Counted from the stretch's first letter, positions 13,288-20,306 are shown. The stretch: DNA of 20,896 bases from a virus (IMGVR_UViG_3300010354_003426:1-20896), one strand, 5' to 3'. The notes: generated by a model not told the origin, from the letters alone. Numbers and translations are program-made.

Positions 13288-14259
13288 ATGGGTGGTGAAA
13301 CGGTTATTGTAACTGGTTGTAGTGGATATATCGGAACTGTTCTGTGTAACTTTCTGAAAGCACAGGGACATAAAGTAATTGGCTTTGATCTCGAAGAGAA
13401 TCCACTACTGGACATTGATCAGCTTCACCTGACCTGTATATCATCACGTACATTAGCTGAAACGGCTATTGACAATAATGTTACAAAGATCTTTCATCTA
13501 GCTGCATTTGTTGATGTTCGTGAGAGCGTTGAGCAGCCGTGGTTGTACTACTCAAACAATACCGGCAACACAGCTAAGATGATTGGTAACCTAGCAGACG
13601 TTGATTGGAAGGGACATTTGATCTTTTCGTCGACTGCTGGTGTATATGGCGACCCGGTTAGTGAGGGTGTACATGAATACAGTCCCGTTGTTCCAACAAA
13701 CCCATATGGTCATTCAAAGTTAATATGTGAACAGCTTTTGAAAGACATGTCAGAGCTTCGTGATATAAAGGTCACGGTGTTTAGATACTTTAATGTTGCT
13801 GGTGCTGATGATTTGTATGGTGACCATCTAACATCTAATCACATTATTCAAAAACTATGCAAGGCAGCATATGCAAGAAGTGTGTTCTATATAAATGGAG
13901 ACCAATATCCAACAAAGGATGGCACATGCGTTAGAGATTATGTTCATGTGAATGACATCTGCCGCGCCCATATGTTCGCTGCTTTTGTACGACCGCACAC
14001 AACGAAGTTTGAGGTATACAACCTCGGGACTGGTGTAGGATTTACAAACAAAGAAGTCGCAGCGGCATTCAGTGTGTTTACTGGTGTTGAAATCGCAGTG
14101 AAGATTAAGGATGCTAGGCCAGGTGATTCTGCTGTGCTGATAGCACGTCCTACAAAGTTCACATTTACAACTGGCTTTCGCTATCTTCACAGCAGCCTCG
14201 AGTCGATAATTACAAGTTCATGGAATAGCTACACAATGAGGATTCAAAATGGCATTTGA
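13288..14259 (+). CDS. NAD-dependent sugar epimerase/dehydratase (GalE-like)
   Basis: 323 residues from ATG 13288 (GGGGTGG just upstream; GTG 13282 is an alternative). An extended short-chain dehydrogenase: the NAD-binding loop is TGCSGYIG (residues 9-16), the catalytic set is SSTAGVYGDP (Ser/Thr) plus NPYGHSK (Tyr140, Lys144), and later blocks FRYFNVAGAD, DGTCVRDYVHVNDICRAH and YNLGTGVGFTNKEV are typical of UDP-glucose 4-epimerases (the DGT..RDY.HV.D signature). It likely makes UDP-galactose or a related nucleotide sugar. It overlaps the glycosyltransferase gene by 11 bases, so the pair probably supplies and transfers a sugar to phage or host surface, or to phage DNA. Confidence 0.93.
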   Translation: MGGETVIVTGCSGYIGTVLCNFLKAQGHKVIGFDLEENPLLDIDQLHLTCISSRTLAETAIDNNVTKIFHLAAFVDVRESVEQPWLYYSNNTGNTAKMIGNLADVDWKGHLIFSSTAGVYGDPVSEGVHEYSPVVPTNPYGHSKLICEQLLKDMSELRDIKVTVFRYFNVAGADDLYGDHLTSNHIIQKLCKAAYARSVFYINGDQYPTKDGTCVRDYVHVNDICRAHMFAAFVRPHTTKFEVYNLGTGVGFTNKEVAAAFSVFTGVEIAVKIKDARPGDSAVLIARPTKFTFTTGFRYLHSSLESIITSSWNSYTMRIQNGI

Positions 14260-15244
14260 TGAGAATGAGATTTCACTAAAGTCCAATGGTGGAACTGAAT
14301 TAGTTAAGAGAGCTCTGGCGAGCAGACTACCTACAGAGCTCGTAGATAACTTTCAGATTATTCCGTCTCGTGTTCGCGAGTTGGAAGAAGATAAAATCCG
14401 GGTACTGTGGTTGCATGATCTGCCTGGTGATCCAGAGTCGGAACATTTGAAGAACGGTGGACATGAGAAGTTTCATGCGATTGTTGGTGTTAGTAACTGG
14501 CAAATTCATCAGTACATCAGTTATTACAAACTGCCATGGAGTAAGTGTGTTGTAATTGAAAACGGTATTGAGCCGATCCAACAAGAGTTAATCAACAAGC
14601 CGACCGATAAGATCAAGCTGATATATCATACAACCCCTCATCGTGGTCTGGAAATCCTTGTTCCTGTATTTGAGGAGTTGTGTAAGACACACGATAACAT
14701 TGAGCTTGATGTGTACTCGAGTTTCAAGATCTATGGTTGGGATCAGCGTGATCAGCAGTATGAAGCCCTATTCGAGAGATGCAGAAACCATCCGAAGATC
14801 AACTATCACGGTACCGTGTCTAATGACGAAGTTCGTAAGGCTGTTGCAGAAGCACACATATTTGCATATCCCTCGATATGGACAGAGACGTCGTGTTTGA
14901 GCTTGATGGAAGCGATGAGTGCTAGGTGTGTATGTGTACATCCAAATCTTGGAGCGTTGTACGAGACGGCTAGCGGTGCTACGTTGATGTATCAGTGGAG
15001 TCCTGTAGGACATGAACACGCTCTAGGATTTCATAATGCTCTCGAGATGGCGATTAAGTCAATTGACAATCCAGGAACACATTACATGACAACGTTTGGG
15101 CGGTTGTGTGTAGATGTTCGGTTTAGTTGGGATGCTATTGTACCTGAGTGGGAGGGACTATTGAACAGTCTATTAGAGATGCATCCTACACCAGAATCAC
15201 GGAAACTTCCATCAGGACCCATGTTTCAGTATTCCGTCCGTTGA
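14249..15244 (+). CDS. Group 1 (GT4-like) glycosyltransferase
   Basis: A 331-residue GT-B type enzyme. The N-terminal domain has the acceptor-side glycine motif SNGGTELVKRAL; the linker contains VVIENGIEPI; the C-terminal donor domain has HTTPHRGLEILVPVFEEL, then FAYPSIWTETSCLSLMEAMSARC with the E-x7-E signature (Glu213, Glu221) of family GT4 and the donor-sugar loop. It transfers a sugar from a nucleotide donor; the acceptor is unknown. It overlaps the epimerase gene by 11 bases. Its stop codon (15242-15244) lies within the -35 box of the next promoter. It is a little shorter than cellular GT4 enzymes. DNA-base glycosylation, as in T-even phages, or surface glycan change are both possible. 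Confidence 0.9.
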   Translation: MAFDENEISLKSNGGTELVKRALASRLPTELVDNFQIIPSRVRELEEDKIRVLWLHDLPGDPESEHLKNGGHEKFHAIVGVSNWQIHQYISYYKLPWSKCVVIENGIEPIQQELINKPTDKIKLIYHTTPHRGLEILVPVFEELCKTHDNIELDVYSSFKIYGWDQRDQQYEALFERCRNHPKINYHGTVSNDEVRKAVAEAHIFAYPSIWTETSCLSLMEAMSARCVCVHPNLGALYETASGATLMYQWSPVGHEHALGFHNALEMAIKSIDNPGTHYMTTFGRLCVDVRFSWDAIVPEWEGLLNSLLEMHPTPESRKLPSGPMFQYSVR

Positions 15245-15269
15245 CTTTCTACAAATGTTCTAGTACATT
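15241..15269 (+). promoter_or_regulatory. Sigma-70-like promoter for the 5' nuclease unit
   Basis: TTGACT (15241-15246), 17-base spacer, TACATT (15264-15269), the same hexamers and spacing as at 12624. The -35 overlaps the stop codon of the glycosyltransferase. Predicted start near 15276 leaves a leader of about 20 bases before ATG 15296, in which I see no strong Shine-Dalgarno. Confidence 0.75.
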
Positions 15270-15295
15270 ACAAGGTCGACTACTATAACACTATT

Positions 15296-16150
15296 ATGAT
15301 ACTCCTTGACCTTTCACAAGTAATGATCTCTAACATCGTTACGCAGGTTGGGCAGCACACTGATGCTATCCAACCTGATCTCGTTAGACATATGGTAATT
15401 AATACTATTCGCTCGTTTCGAGTGAAGTATGGCCAGCAGTATGGTGAGCTTGTTATTGCGTGTGATAACAAGAAGTACTGGCGTAGAGAGTTCTTTCCTC
15501 CATACAAAGGAAACAGAAAAGCTGACCGAGAAAAGTCATTGATCGACTGGCCAGCACTATTTGATATTCTTAACATGATCAAGCAGGAGTTGAAAGACAA
15601 CTTCCCATATCGTGTCATTGATGTTGAGGGTGCTGAGGCTGACGACGTGATTGGTACATTGTGTATGGAATACGGTACAATCCTAAATAGCGATGACAAG
15701 ATTCTAATTCTCAGTGGAGATAAGGATTTTGTACAGCTCCAGATGTATGGGAATGTTACACAGGTTGATCCTGTTCGTAAGAAAGACATTACGACGAATG
15801 ACCCGGTGAAGTTCCTCGAGCATTTGGTTTTGTCTGGTGACCGTGGCGATGGTGTTCCAAACGTATTGTCACCTGATAACTGTATTATTGAAGGACAACG
15901 TCAGAAACCATTACGAGAGTCTAAGATTGATGAGCTGCTGAAGGCAGACTTTAATGCATTGCCAGAAGACATACGTCGCAACTGGAACCGCAATCGCATG
16001 CTGATTGATCTTAAACAAATTCCAGACTCAGTCCGTGCTAGCATTCTCGTTGAGTATGGTATTCAGGCAAACAAACCTAGAGACAAGATCTTTAACTATT
16101 TTATTACTCACAAGATGAAGCTCTTAATGGAGCACATTGGTGACTTCTAA
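15296..16150 (+). CDS. rnh: 5'-3' exonuclease / RNase H (T4 Rnh-like)
   Basis: A 284-residue member of the FEN/T4 RNase H family that removes RNA primers and 5' flaps from lagging-strand fragments. Metal-binding acidic motifs are visible: MILLDLSQ at the N-terminus, VEGAEADDVIGTL (Glu114, Asp116, Asp117), LSGDKDFVQL (Asp142, Asp144) and LSGDRGDGVPNV (Asp182, Asp185), the latter being the helix-hairpin start of the family. The spacer YKGNRK matches the 'PPYKGNR' DNA-contact segment. Length resembles T4 Rnh (about 305). It begins right after a promoter and overlaps the next gene at TAATG. Together with the primase it covers lagging-strand maturation. Confidence 0.93.
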   Translation: MILLDLSQVMISNIVTQVGQHTDAIQPDLVRHMVINTIRSFRVKYGQQYGELVIACDNKKYWRREFFPPYKGNRKADREKSLIDWPALFDILNMIKQELKDNFPYRVIDVEGAEADDVIGTLCMEYGTILNSDDKILILSGDKDFVQLQMYGNVTQVDPVRKKDITTNDPVKFLEHLVLSGDRGDGVPNVLSPDNCIIEGQRQKPLRESKIDELLKADFNALPEDIRRNWNRNRMLIDLKQIPDSVRASILVEYGIQANKPRDKIFNYFITHKMKLLMEHIGDF

Positions 16151-16584
16151 TGTTAAAAAGTATATCAGAAATACTAGAGCAATGCTCTAAGCTCTCCTCA
16201 GTAAACGATCGTGCAAACTTCTTGCGCGAGAATGAGAGCGAACCACTAAAAGCAATTCTATTCTATGCATTAGATCCACGTGCAGTGTGGGAGCTACCTA
16301 AGGGTGAGCCTCCATACAAACCATGTGACTTTCTAGATCAAGAAGCACGCTTATATCAAGAAGCTCGGCGGCTGTACTTGTTTATCAAGGGTGGCAATGC
16401 TGATCTTCATGTGTACAAGCGTGAGAAGATGTTTATTCAGATTCTAGAGAGTGTTGATGCTAAGGATGCAAAGCTGCTTTGTAGCGTCAAAGATAAGAAA
16501 ATTCCATATAAAGGTATCACTGCTAATGTAGTGAATACTGCGTTCCCAGGTTTAATTCAAGAAAAGGAGAAAGAGGAAAAGTGA
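16150..16584 (+). CDS. DUF6433-like phage protein
   Basis: A 144-residue soluble protein. The blocks LRENESEPLKAILFYALDPRAVWELPKGEPPYKPCDF, YQEARRLYLFIKGGNADL and DAKLLCSVKDKKIPYKGITANVVNTAFPGL (given here as short landmarks) correspond to a family I recall from cyanophages and related myoviruses, annotated DUF6433. The function is unknown. Its position directly after the 5' nuclease, where T4 has dsbA/33/59, suggests a role in replication or late transcription. TAATG overlap upstream and GTGA overlap downstream imply coupled translation. Confidence 0.8.
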   Translation: MLKSISEILEQCSKLSSVNDRANFLRENESEPLKAILFYALDPRAVWELPKGEPPYKPCDFLDQEARLYQEARRLYLFIKGGNADLHVYKREKMFIQILESVDAKDAKLLCSVKDKKIPYKGITANVVNTAFPGLIQEKEKEEK

Positions 16585-16751
16585 GCAAGAATCATCGCAA
16601 GACGGCAAAGTTTACTAAGGACCGTGATGAAGAGTCTTCAAGAGAGTATAGGGTTAAAAGAAATCGCGAAGACCACAAGTTGATGAAGAACCTTGACAGA
16701 GCGCTACGGAATAAAGATTATGCTAAGTTAGTTCGTTCAGATGAATTTTAA
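16581..16751 (+). CDS. Basic 56-residue micro-protein
   Basis: GTG start coupled to the preceding stop (GTGA 16581-16584), with AAAGAGGAAAAG as ribosome-binding region. The product (VSKNHRKTAKFTKDRDEESS ... LMKNLDRALRNKDYAKLVRSDEF) is very rich in Lys/Arg and Asp/Glu and predicted to be helical; no membrane segment or cysteine. No family recognised. Tight coupling and a following ribosome-binding site for the next gene (AAGGAG 16750-16755 overlapping its stop) support it as a real gene. Confidence 0.6.
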   Translation: MSKNHRKTAKFTKDRDEESSREYRVKRNREDHKLMKNLDRALRNKDYAKLVRSDEF

Positions 16752-16762
16752 GGAGAAATGAA

Positions 16763-17122
16763 ATGAGTTTGTTCTTTTTTGATAATATAAAGGCTTTCTT
16801 TGGCTTTAAGAAGCCAGAGCACAAGCCTGAGCCAGTGTCTGAAGTTGTTATGGCTTCACCACCTCCAGCACCCGCTCGTGCACTCGCACCAGTACCTGTT
16901 GCTGAGCCTGCTCCTGCACCAGTTGTGGAAGCTGCTCCTCCTGCTCCTGCACCCGCCCCAGCTCCTGCACCGGCAGCTGCTGAAGGTGCGCCTATTGTGG
17001 AGAAGAAGAAGCGTCAGCCTGCTAAGATCAAGGCTGCTGCTGAGCAAGCACCGTGGCCTTTCCCTAATACTCGTCCAGAGGAAAAGAAGGCTCGCAAACC
17101 TCGTAGCAAGAAGGCAAAGTAA
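16763..17122 (+). CDS. Pro/Ala-rich linker protein with basic tail
   Basis: A 119-residue protein in three parts: a short hydrophobic/aromatic head (MSLFFFDNIKAFFGFKK), a central disordered segment of alternating Pro and Ala (about residues 31-75), and a Lys/Arg-rich tail (EKKKRQPAKIKAA ... EEKKARKPRSKKAK). AAGGAG (16750-16755) gives a good ribosome-binding site 7 bases before the ATG. The DNA of the central part is a degenerate repeat of GCTCCTGCACC-like units, a source of length variation. The head may anchor to a membrane or protein and the tail may bind nucleic acid; this is inference. No family recognised. The stop overlaps the next ATG (TAATG). Confidence 0.7.
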   Translation: MSLFFFDNIKAFFGFKKPEHKPEPVSEVVMASPPPAPARALAPVPVAEPAPAPVVEAAPPAPAPAPAPAPAAAEGAPIVEKKKRQPAKIKAAAEQAPWPFPNTRPEEKKARKPRSKKAK

Positions 17123-17361
17123 TGCCAACATACTCGTTTCGCGACAAGAACACTGAAGAGGTGTTCGACAAGATTATGAGTTACTCAGCAAGACAGGAAT
17201 ACCTTGCTGAGAACCCTCATCTTGAGGTTGTGATTGGCAACCCATCAATTGGTGATCTTACATTCAACAAGAAGCCAGATGCAGGGTTCCGTGAAGTGTT
17301 GCAGAAAATAAAGAGTCACCATGACAAGCGATTTACGCGCTCAACTGTCAACACATTCTAA
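17122..17361 (+). CDS. FmdB-like fold protein lacking zinc cysteines
   Basis: A 79-residue protein starting MPTYSFRDKNTEEVFDKIMS. The MPTY.FR opening is that of FmdB-type zinc-ribbon regulators, but there is no cysteine anywhere in the protein, so it cannot bind zinc in that way. The later part (YLAENPHLEVVIGNPSIGD ... KKPDAGFREVLQKIKSHH) matches a small protein that I recall from T4-like phages. Function unknown. Its stop lies 40 bases inside the next gene. TAATG overlap with the Pro/Ala-rich gene. Confidence 0.65.
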   Translation: MPTYSFRDKNTEEVFDKIMSYSARQEYLAENPHLEVVIGNPSIGDLTFNKKPDAGFREVLQKIKSHHDKRFTRSTVNTF

Positions 17362-18040
17362 CAACAAGCGAACAAAGTATTTTGATCTCAGCGAACAGCA
17401 CCGTGATTGGAAGCTCGCAAGAGAAACAATAAACGGCAAACGCTTCTATGTTACACCTGAGGGAAACAAGTATCCCTCGGTTACTACTGTTCTGTCCACT
17501 ATGAATGCTCGTGCAATCAATGAGTGGCGTGCAACTGTTGGTGAACAAGAAGCAAACAGGATATCGACTCAGGCGTCAACTCGTGGCACGCAAGTCCATG
17601 CTATTGCTGAGAAGTACTTGCAGAATGATGATCAGTATGCGGCTGGTGCAATGCCAGCTAACATCGTTACATTCAATCAAATAAAGCAGTTCCTTGACAC
17701 TCACTGTGGTAAGGTGTATGCTAATGAGATCTCGTTGTATTCCGACCGTTTGAGGGCTGCTGGCCAATGTGACTTGGTTGCAGACATTGACGGTGTACGA
17801 TCGATTGGTGACTTCAAGACAGCCAAGCGCCACAAGAGAGAAGACTGGATTACAAATTACTTTTACCAGTGTACAGCATATGCTATAATGCTCCATGAAC
17901 GAGAGCAAGTGTGGTGTCCTCAAATCTGTATAATGATAGCGACTGATGAAGACGGTCTGCAGACTTTTATTCGACAAACCGATGATTTTCTTGATTCAGT
18001 CTATGATTATTTTAACAACTATCACAAAAACATCTTATAA
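17321..18040 (+). CDS. PD-(D/E)XK exonuclease (Cas4/RecB/MGME1-like)
   Basis: A 239-residue nuclease. The core motif is AGQCDLVADIDG (Asp151) followed by SIGDFKTAKR (Asp164, Lys166), the D-x(n)-D-x-K pattern of the PD-(D/E)XK superfamily, and then the YQCTAYAIM segment, matching the Q-xxx-Y motif of the RecB/Cas4 branch. The N-terminal part (GKRFYVTPEGNKYPSVTTVLS) and the helix NRISTQASTRGTQVHAIAEKYL (with an acidic 'TRG..VH...E' motif) are like the MGME1-type exonucleases of T4-like phages. No iron-sulfur cysteine cluster is seen, so it is not a full Cas4. Start ATG 17321 overlaps the previous gene by 41 bases. It likely trims DNA ends during replication or recombination. Confidence 0.88.
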   Translation: MTSDLRAQLSTHSNNKRTKYFDLSEQHRDWKLARETINGKRFYVTPEGNKYPSVTTVLSTMNARAINEWRATVGEQEANRISTQASTRGTQVHAIAEKYLQNDDQYAAGAMPANIVTFNQIKQFLDTHCGKVYANEISLYSDRLRAAGQCDLVADIDGVRSIGDFKTAKRHKREDWITNYFYQCTAYAIMLHEREQVWCPQICIMIATDEDGLQTFIRQTDDFLDSVYDYFNNYHKNIL

Positions 18041-18059
18041 ATCAAGCAGTTAGTTGCTG

Positions 18060-18088
18060 TTGACCAATGTGCAGATATTTGGTATACT
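18060..18088 (+). promoter_or_regulatory. Strong sigma-70-like promoter
   Basis: TTGACC (18060-18065), 17-base spacer, TATACT (18083-18088): 5 of 6 matches in each box. It is the best intergenic promoter of the window and lies in the 94-base gap before the gene at 18135. Ribosome-binding site GAAAGGTG (18122-18129) is downstream. Confidence 0.82.
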
Positions 18089-18134
18089 GGGCTTACTGAG
18101 TTGTTCAGTGTTCTTTTAACTGAAAGGTGTTGTT

Positions 18135-18452
18135 ATGTCTAATGTGATTCCTGGTACTGATCTTGTTGCTTCTGAAGGTGTGAAGTCCTCTTTTGCCGAG
18201 TACTTTGACAATCGTGAGGCTCAGGAGGCTTTGCGTAAGGCTCAAGAGACCGCTCGTGATGTCGTTGCTAGCGGTGTGAAGGCTCAATCTACGAAGGGTC
18301 CTCGTACCAATGACAAGAAGGCTGCTGCTCTTCGTGTGTTCGAGGCGAACAAGGACAAGGGTAACGGTGCGATCGCTAAGATGATTAGCGAGCAGCTCGA
18401 GATCACTTACGCGAATGCGTATTACTATGTAACTCGAGTCTTCAAGCGTTGA
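18135..18452 (+). CDS. Small Ala-rich protein with helical DNA-binding-like C-terminus
   Basis: A 105-residue protein. The N-terminal half is an acidic/Ala-rich helix (FAEYFDNREAQEALRKAQETARDVV); the C-terminal half is basic (AAALRVFEANKDKGNGAIAKMISEQLEITYANAYYYVTRVFKR), resembling short phage domains where a helix-turn-helix ends with a Tyr-rich 'A..YY' helix. It has its own strong promoter and terminator and uses highly optimal codons (CGT, GCT, GGT, AAG), so it is likely abundant and produced alone. I do not recognise a specific family. Candidate roles: nucleoid-like or regulatory DNA-binding protein. Confidence 0.7.
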   Translation: MSNVIPGTDLVASEGVKSSFAEYFDNREAQEALRKAQETARDVVASGVKAQSTKGPRTNDKKAAALRVFEANKDKGNGAIAKMISEQLEITYANAYYYVTRVFKR

Positions 18453-18457
18453 TATAG

Positions 18458-18481
18458 ATAGGGGCTAAGGCCCCTATTTTT
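18458..18481 (+). terminator. Intrinsic terminator
   Basis: Stem ATAGGGGC (18458-18465) and GCCCCTAT (18470-18477), loop TAAG, with five T (18477-18481). It ends the stand-alone unit that starts at 18060. Confidence 0.9.
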
Positions 18482-18494
18482 ATTGGAGACGCGT

Positions 18495-18635
18495 ATGAAA
18501 TATCTTCTCATAACCCCTGATGGTCGTCGAATTATGTACTATGTCAAGGGTTGTGCGGAGATATTTCGATCTATCTACGGTGGTGAAATCATTGAACTAG
18601 AGGTCAGAGAGAATGAGCGAATTGTCAGCGGTTGA
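18495..18635 (+). CDS. 46-residue micro-protein
   Basis: ATG 18495 with GGAG 6 bases upstream (18485-18488). The product is MKYLLITPDGRRIMYYVKGC... followed by AEIFRSIYGGEIIELEVREN and a short end; it looks like a small beta-alpha-beta unit. No family recognised. It overlaps the next small gene by 23 bases in another frame, and comes directly after a terminator, so expression by read-through or an unseen promoter is required. Confidence 0.5.
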   Translation: MKYLLITPDGRRIMYYVKGCAEIFRSIYGGEIIELEVRENERIVSG

Positions 18636-18792
18636 GTACGACCACGATCGTAAGTGCTACTGTGCTATTTTAGCGGATGGTGAAGTTATCGAGCTTGATG
18701 CAACGAACCTTAGTGAAGCCGAACGTGAGGCTCAGAGGATTGTTGACTTTGCTAATGACGAGCTTGATAATTCTCTCCATGAGCAAAGGTAA
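18613..18792 (+). CDS. 59-residue acidic micro-protein
   Basis: ATG 18613 with AGAGAG upstream inside the preceding gene. The product (MSELSAVEYDHDRKCYCAIL ... then a charged helix SEAEREAQRIVDFANDELDNSL) is acidic, with one CxC pair, and has a beta N-terminus and helical C-terminus. It overlaps both neighbours (23 and 14 bases), a compact coupling pattern that favours translation. No family recognised. Confidence 0.5.
   Translation: MSELSAVEYDHDRKCYCAILADGEVIELDATNLSEAEREAQRIVDFANDELDNSLHEQR
18743..18771 (+). promoter_or_regulatory. Possible internal promoter before the AAA+ ATPase pair
   Basis: TTGACT (18743-18748), 17-base spacer, GATAAT (18766-18771): 5 of 6 matches in both boxes. It lies within the 59-residue gene and just before ATG 18779, so it could drive the small gene and the AAA+ ATPase. 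A chance match remains possible. Confidence 0.4.
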
Positions 18793-18979
18793 GTTTTTAT
18801 TTTCCGGCACCGAGGTCATCACTGATGACCTTCGCGTTGCTTTCGTTGAGACATACCACTCGCCACAGCGAGTTGATGTCCGTTATCATAACAAACTGTG
18901 GCCGTTCCCTGAGTGGGACATGAAACTACGAAGCCAGTTAACGCCTGTCGTCTTTGACGAACCAGAGGCGTTGCTATGA
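18779..18979 (+). CDS. Small protein coupled to AAA+ ATPase
   Basis: The start is ATG 18779, which overlaps the end of the previous gene; a longer in-frame reading from 18677 is only the shadow of that gene. The 66-residue product (MSKGKFLFSGTEVITDDLRV ... YHNKLWPFPEWDMKLRSQL ...) has an aromatic, Pro-rich middle and no membrane segment. Its stop overlaps the ATPase start (ATGA 18976-18979), so the two are translationally coupled and may act together. No family recognised. Confidence 0.55.
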   Translation: MSKGKFLFSGTEVITDDLRVAFVETYHSPQRVDVRYHNKLWPFPEWDMKLRSQLTPVVFDEPEALL

Positions 18980-20121
18980 GTGTTGCGATAGATGTTCAGG
19001 AGTTGTTGCGGACTATCCGCACAACGACAATAACTGCTAATGCTGTTCGCAGGATAAGGCGTAAGCGACATCATCGTCGTGGTATCAAGGGATGGACATG
19101 GGATATAAGTGAGATGCCAATGCATCAGAATACTTCAGACAGTTCGGCGTTCATCGGTACATCAAGTCCTCAGGATCTTGTGTATACCGAACTTCTTGTT
19201 GCTCGTAACAAGAGGAAGATCAAGACTTTTCATAGGCAATTGACATTGCTTATTGATGAGGATGCGTGGACAGAATATGCTGCTGCGACCGGTCTTAGGT
19301 TGATGCAGTTTACAGAAGAGGGTGGTCTTGTCATTGAAGACAGCACGCTATCGTTCTTTGTGTATGAGGTCTCTGCCCGGACGATCATAGTCAAGGTGTA
19401 TGGTGATTATGATTTTGTTGAGAGCTGGGCTGAGGCGTTGCACAACAAGTTCGAGGTTGTTGACAATGTAATCGAATGGATCTATGCAACCGACGGTACT
19501 TCGCTAGAAGTTCCTTTGAGGGGTGATCGTAGGCCAATTGATGAGATGTATCCATGGTTGAATGGTCGGACGCTAAGTAGTTACTATGATGCGTTCATGG
19601 AGTCCAGTGCGTCGATCTTATTGTTGATTGGGCCGCCTGGTACTGGCAAGACGACATTCATACGTGGACTGTTGCAGCATGCAAAGCAGTCTGCTGTTGT
19701 AACGTATGATGCAAACATTCTTTCGAAGGATTATGTGTTTGCATCGTTCATTGAGGGGAAGATGGGTGTTATGGTTGTTGAGGATGCGGACAACTTCTTA
19801 TCGAGTAGGTCGCAGGGCAATGACATGATGCATCGGTTCCTCAATGTTGGTGATGGTCTTGTGACGACGAAGAACAAGAAGTTGATCTTCTCAACTAATC
19901 TTCCGTCGATTCGTGATGTTGACAGTGCGCTGACCCGTCCCGGACGGTGCTTTGATGTAATTCCGTTTGCTAATCTTACTGGTGCTCAGGCAAGTGTACT
20001 TGCTAGCAAGTTGGCAATTACGCTTGATGATCCTCTGAAGGATCAGTATTCTATTGCAGACATATTTCATCGACAGGCTCATCCGGTTGAATCAATTCAA
20101 CGAAAGGTAGGTTTTGTATAA
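18976..20121 (+). CDS. AAA+ ATPase (BCS1/FtsH-type fold)
   Basis: A 381-residue protein. The N-terminal 210 residues are unlike known AAA adaptors: a basic patch (RRIRRKRHHRRGIK, about residues 25-38) and a mixed domain that could recognise a substrate. The ATPase module follows: Walker A GPPGTGKTT (219-227), Walker B MVVEDAD (about 266-272), sensor-1-like IFSTNLPS and the arginine finger in ALTRPGRCFDVIPF (about Arg321-Arg324), the order seen in the AAA (BCS1/FtsH/spastin) clade. The ATG overlaps the previous stop. T4-like phages often carry such ATPases with no assigned role. It may remodel a protein or DNA complex; a fused helicase or protease domain is absent. Confidence 0.9.
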   Translation: MSVAIDVQELLRTIRTTTITANAVRRIRRKRHHRRGIKGWTWDISEMPMHQNTSDSSAFIGTSSPQDLVYTELLVARNKRKIKTFHRQLTLLIDEDAWTEYAAATGLRLMQFTEEGGLVIEDSTLSFFVYEVSARTIIVKVYGDYDFVESWAEALHNKFEVVDNVIEWIYATDGTSLEVPLRGDRRPIDEMYPWLNGRTLSSYYDAFMESSASILLLIGPPGTGKTTFIRGLLQHAKQSAVVTYDANILSKDYVFASFIEGKMGVMVVEDADNFLSSRSQGNDMMHRFLNVGDGLVTTKNKKLIFSTNLPSIRDVDSALTRPGRCFDVIPFANLTGAQASVLASKLAITLDDPLKDQYSIADIFHRQAHPVESIQRKVGFV

Positions 20122-20123
20122 AG

Positions 20124-20306
20124 ATGAGTAAATCATTACCACTCCATATACTACAAGATGATACGCTGCTTTTGATGGAATCTATTAGATGGGCAGCACA
20201 AAGTGGAATGACATTTGAATTTTTATTAGCATTTTTAGAGGAATTAAATCCTACATCGAGTGTGAGTAAGGCGATATATGATGCAAGGTACAAGGCAGAG
20301 TTGTAA
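20124..20306 (+). CDS. Small helical protein of unknown function
   Basis: A 60-residue protein (MSKSLPLHILQDDTLLLMES...) predicted to be mainly helical (RWAAQSGMTFEFLLAFLEEL). It starts two bases after the ATPase stop; AGGTAGG lies some 12 bases upstream, farther than usual. Base composition turns more AT-rich here (many TTA, ATA codons) than in the ATPase gene. It overlaps the next gene by 29 bases. No family recognised. Confidence 0.5.
   Translation: MSKSLPLHILQDDTLLLMESIRWAAQSGMTFEFLLAFLEELNPTSSVSKAIYDARYKAEL

Noticed and set aside
16856-16985. Tandem repeat that could be a CRISPR or origin iteron
   Set aside because: The repeat units are irregular, follow the codon frame for Pro/Ala and have no spacers.
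17694-17722. TTGACA-17-TATGCT in the exonuclease gene
   Set aside because: The -10 box matches only 4 of 6, and there is no gene start a short way downstream; similar chance hits occur at 19460.
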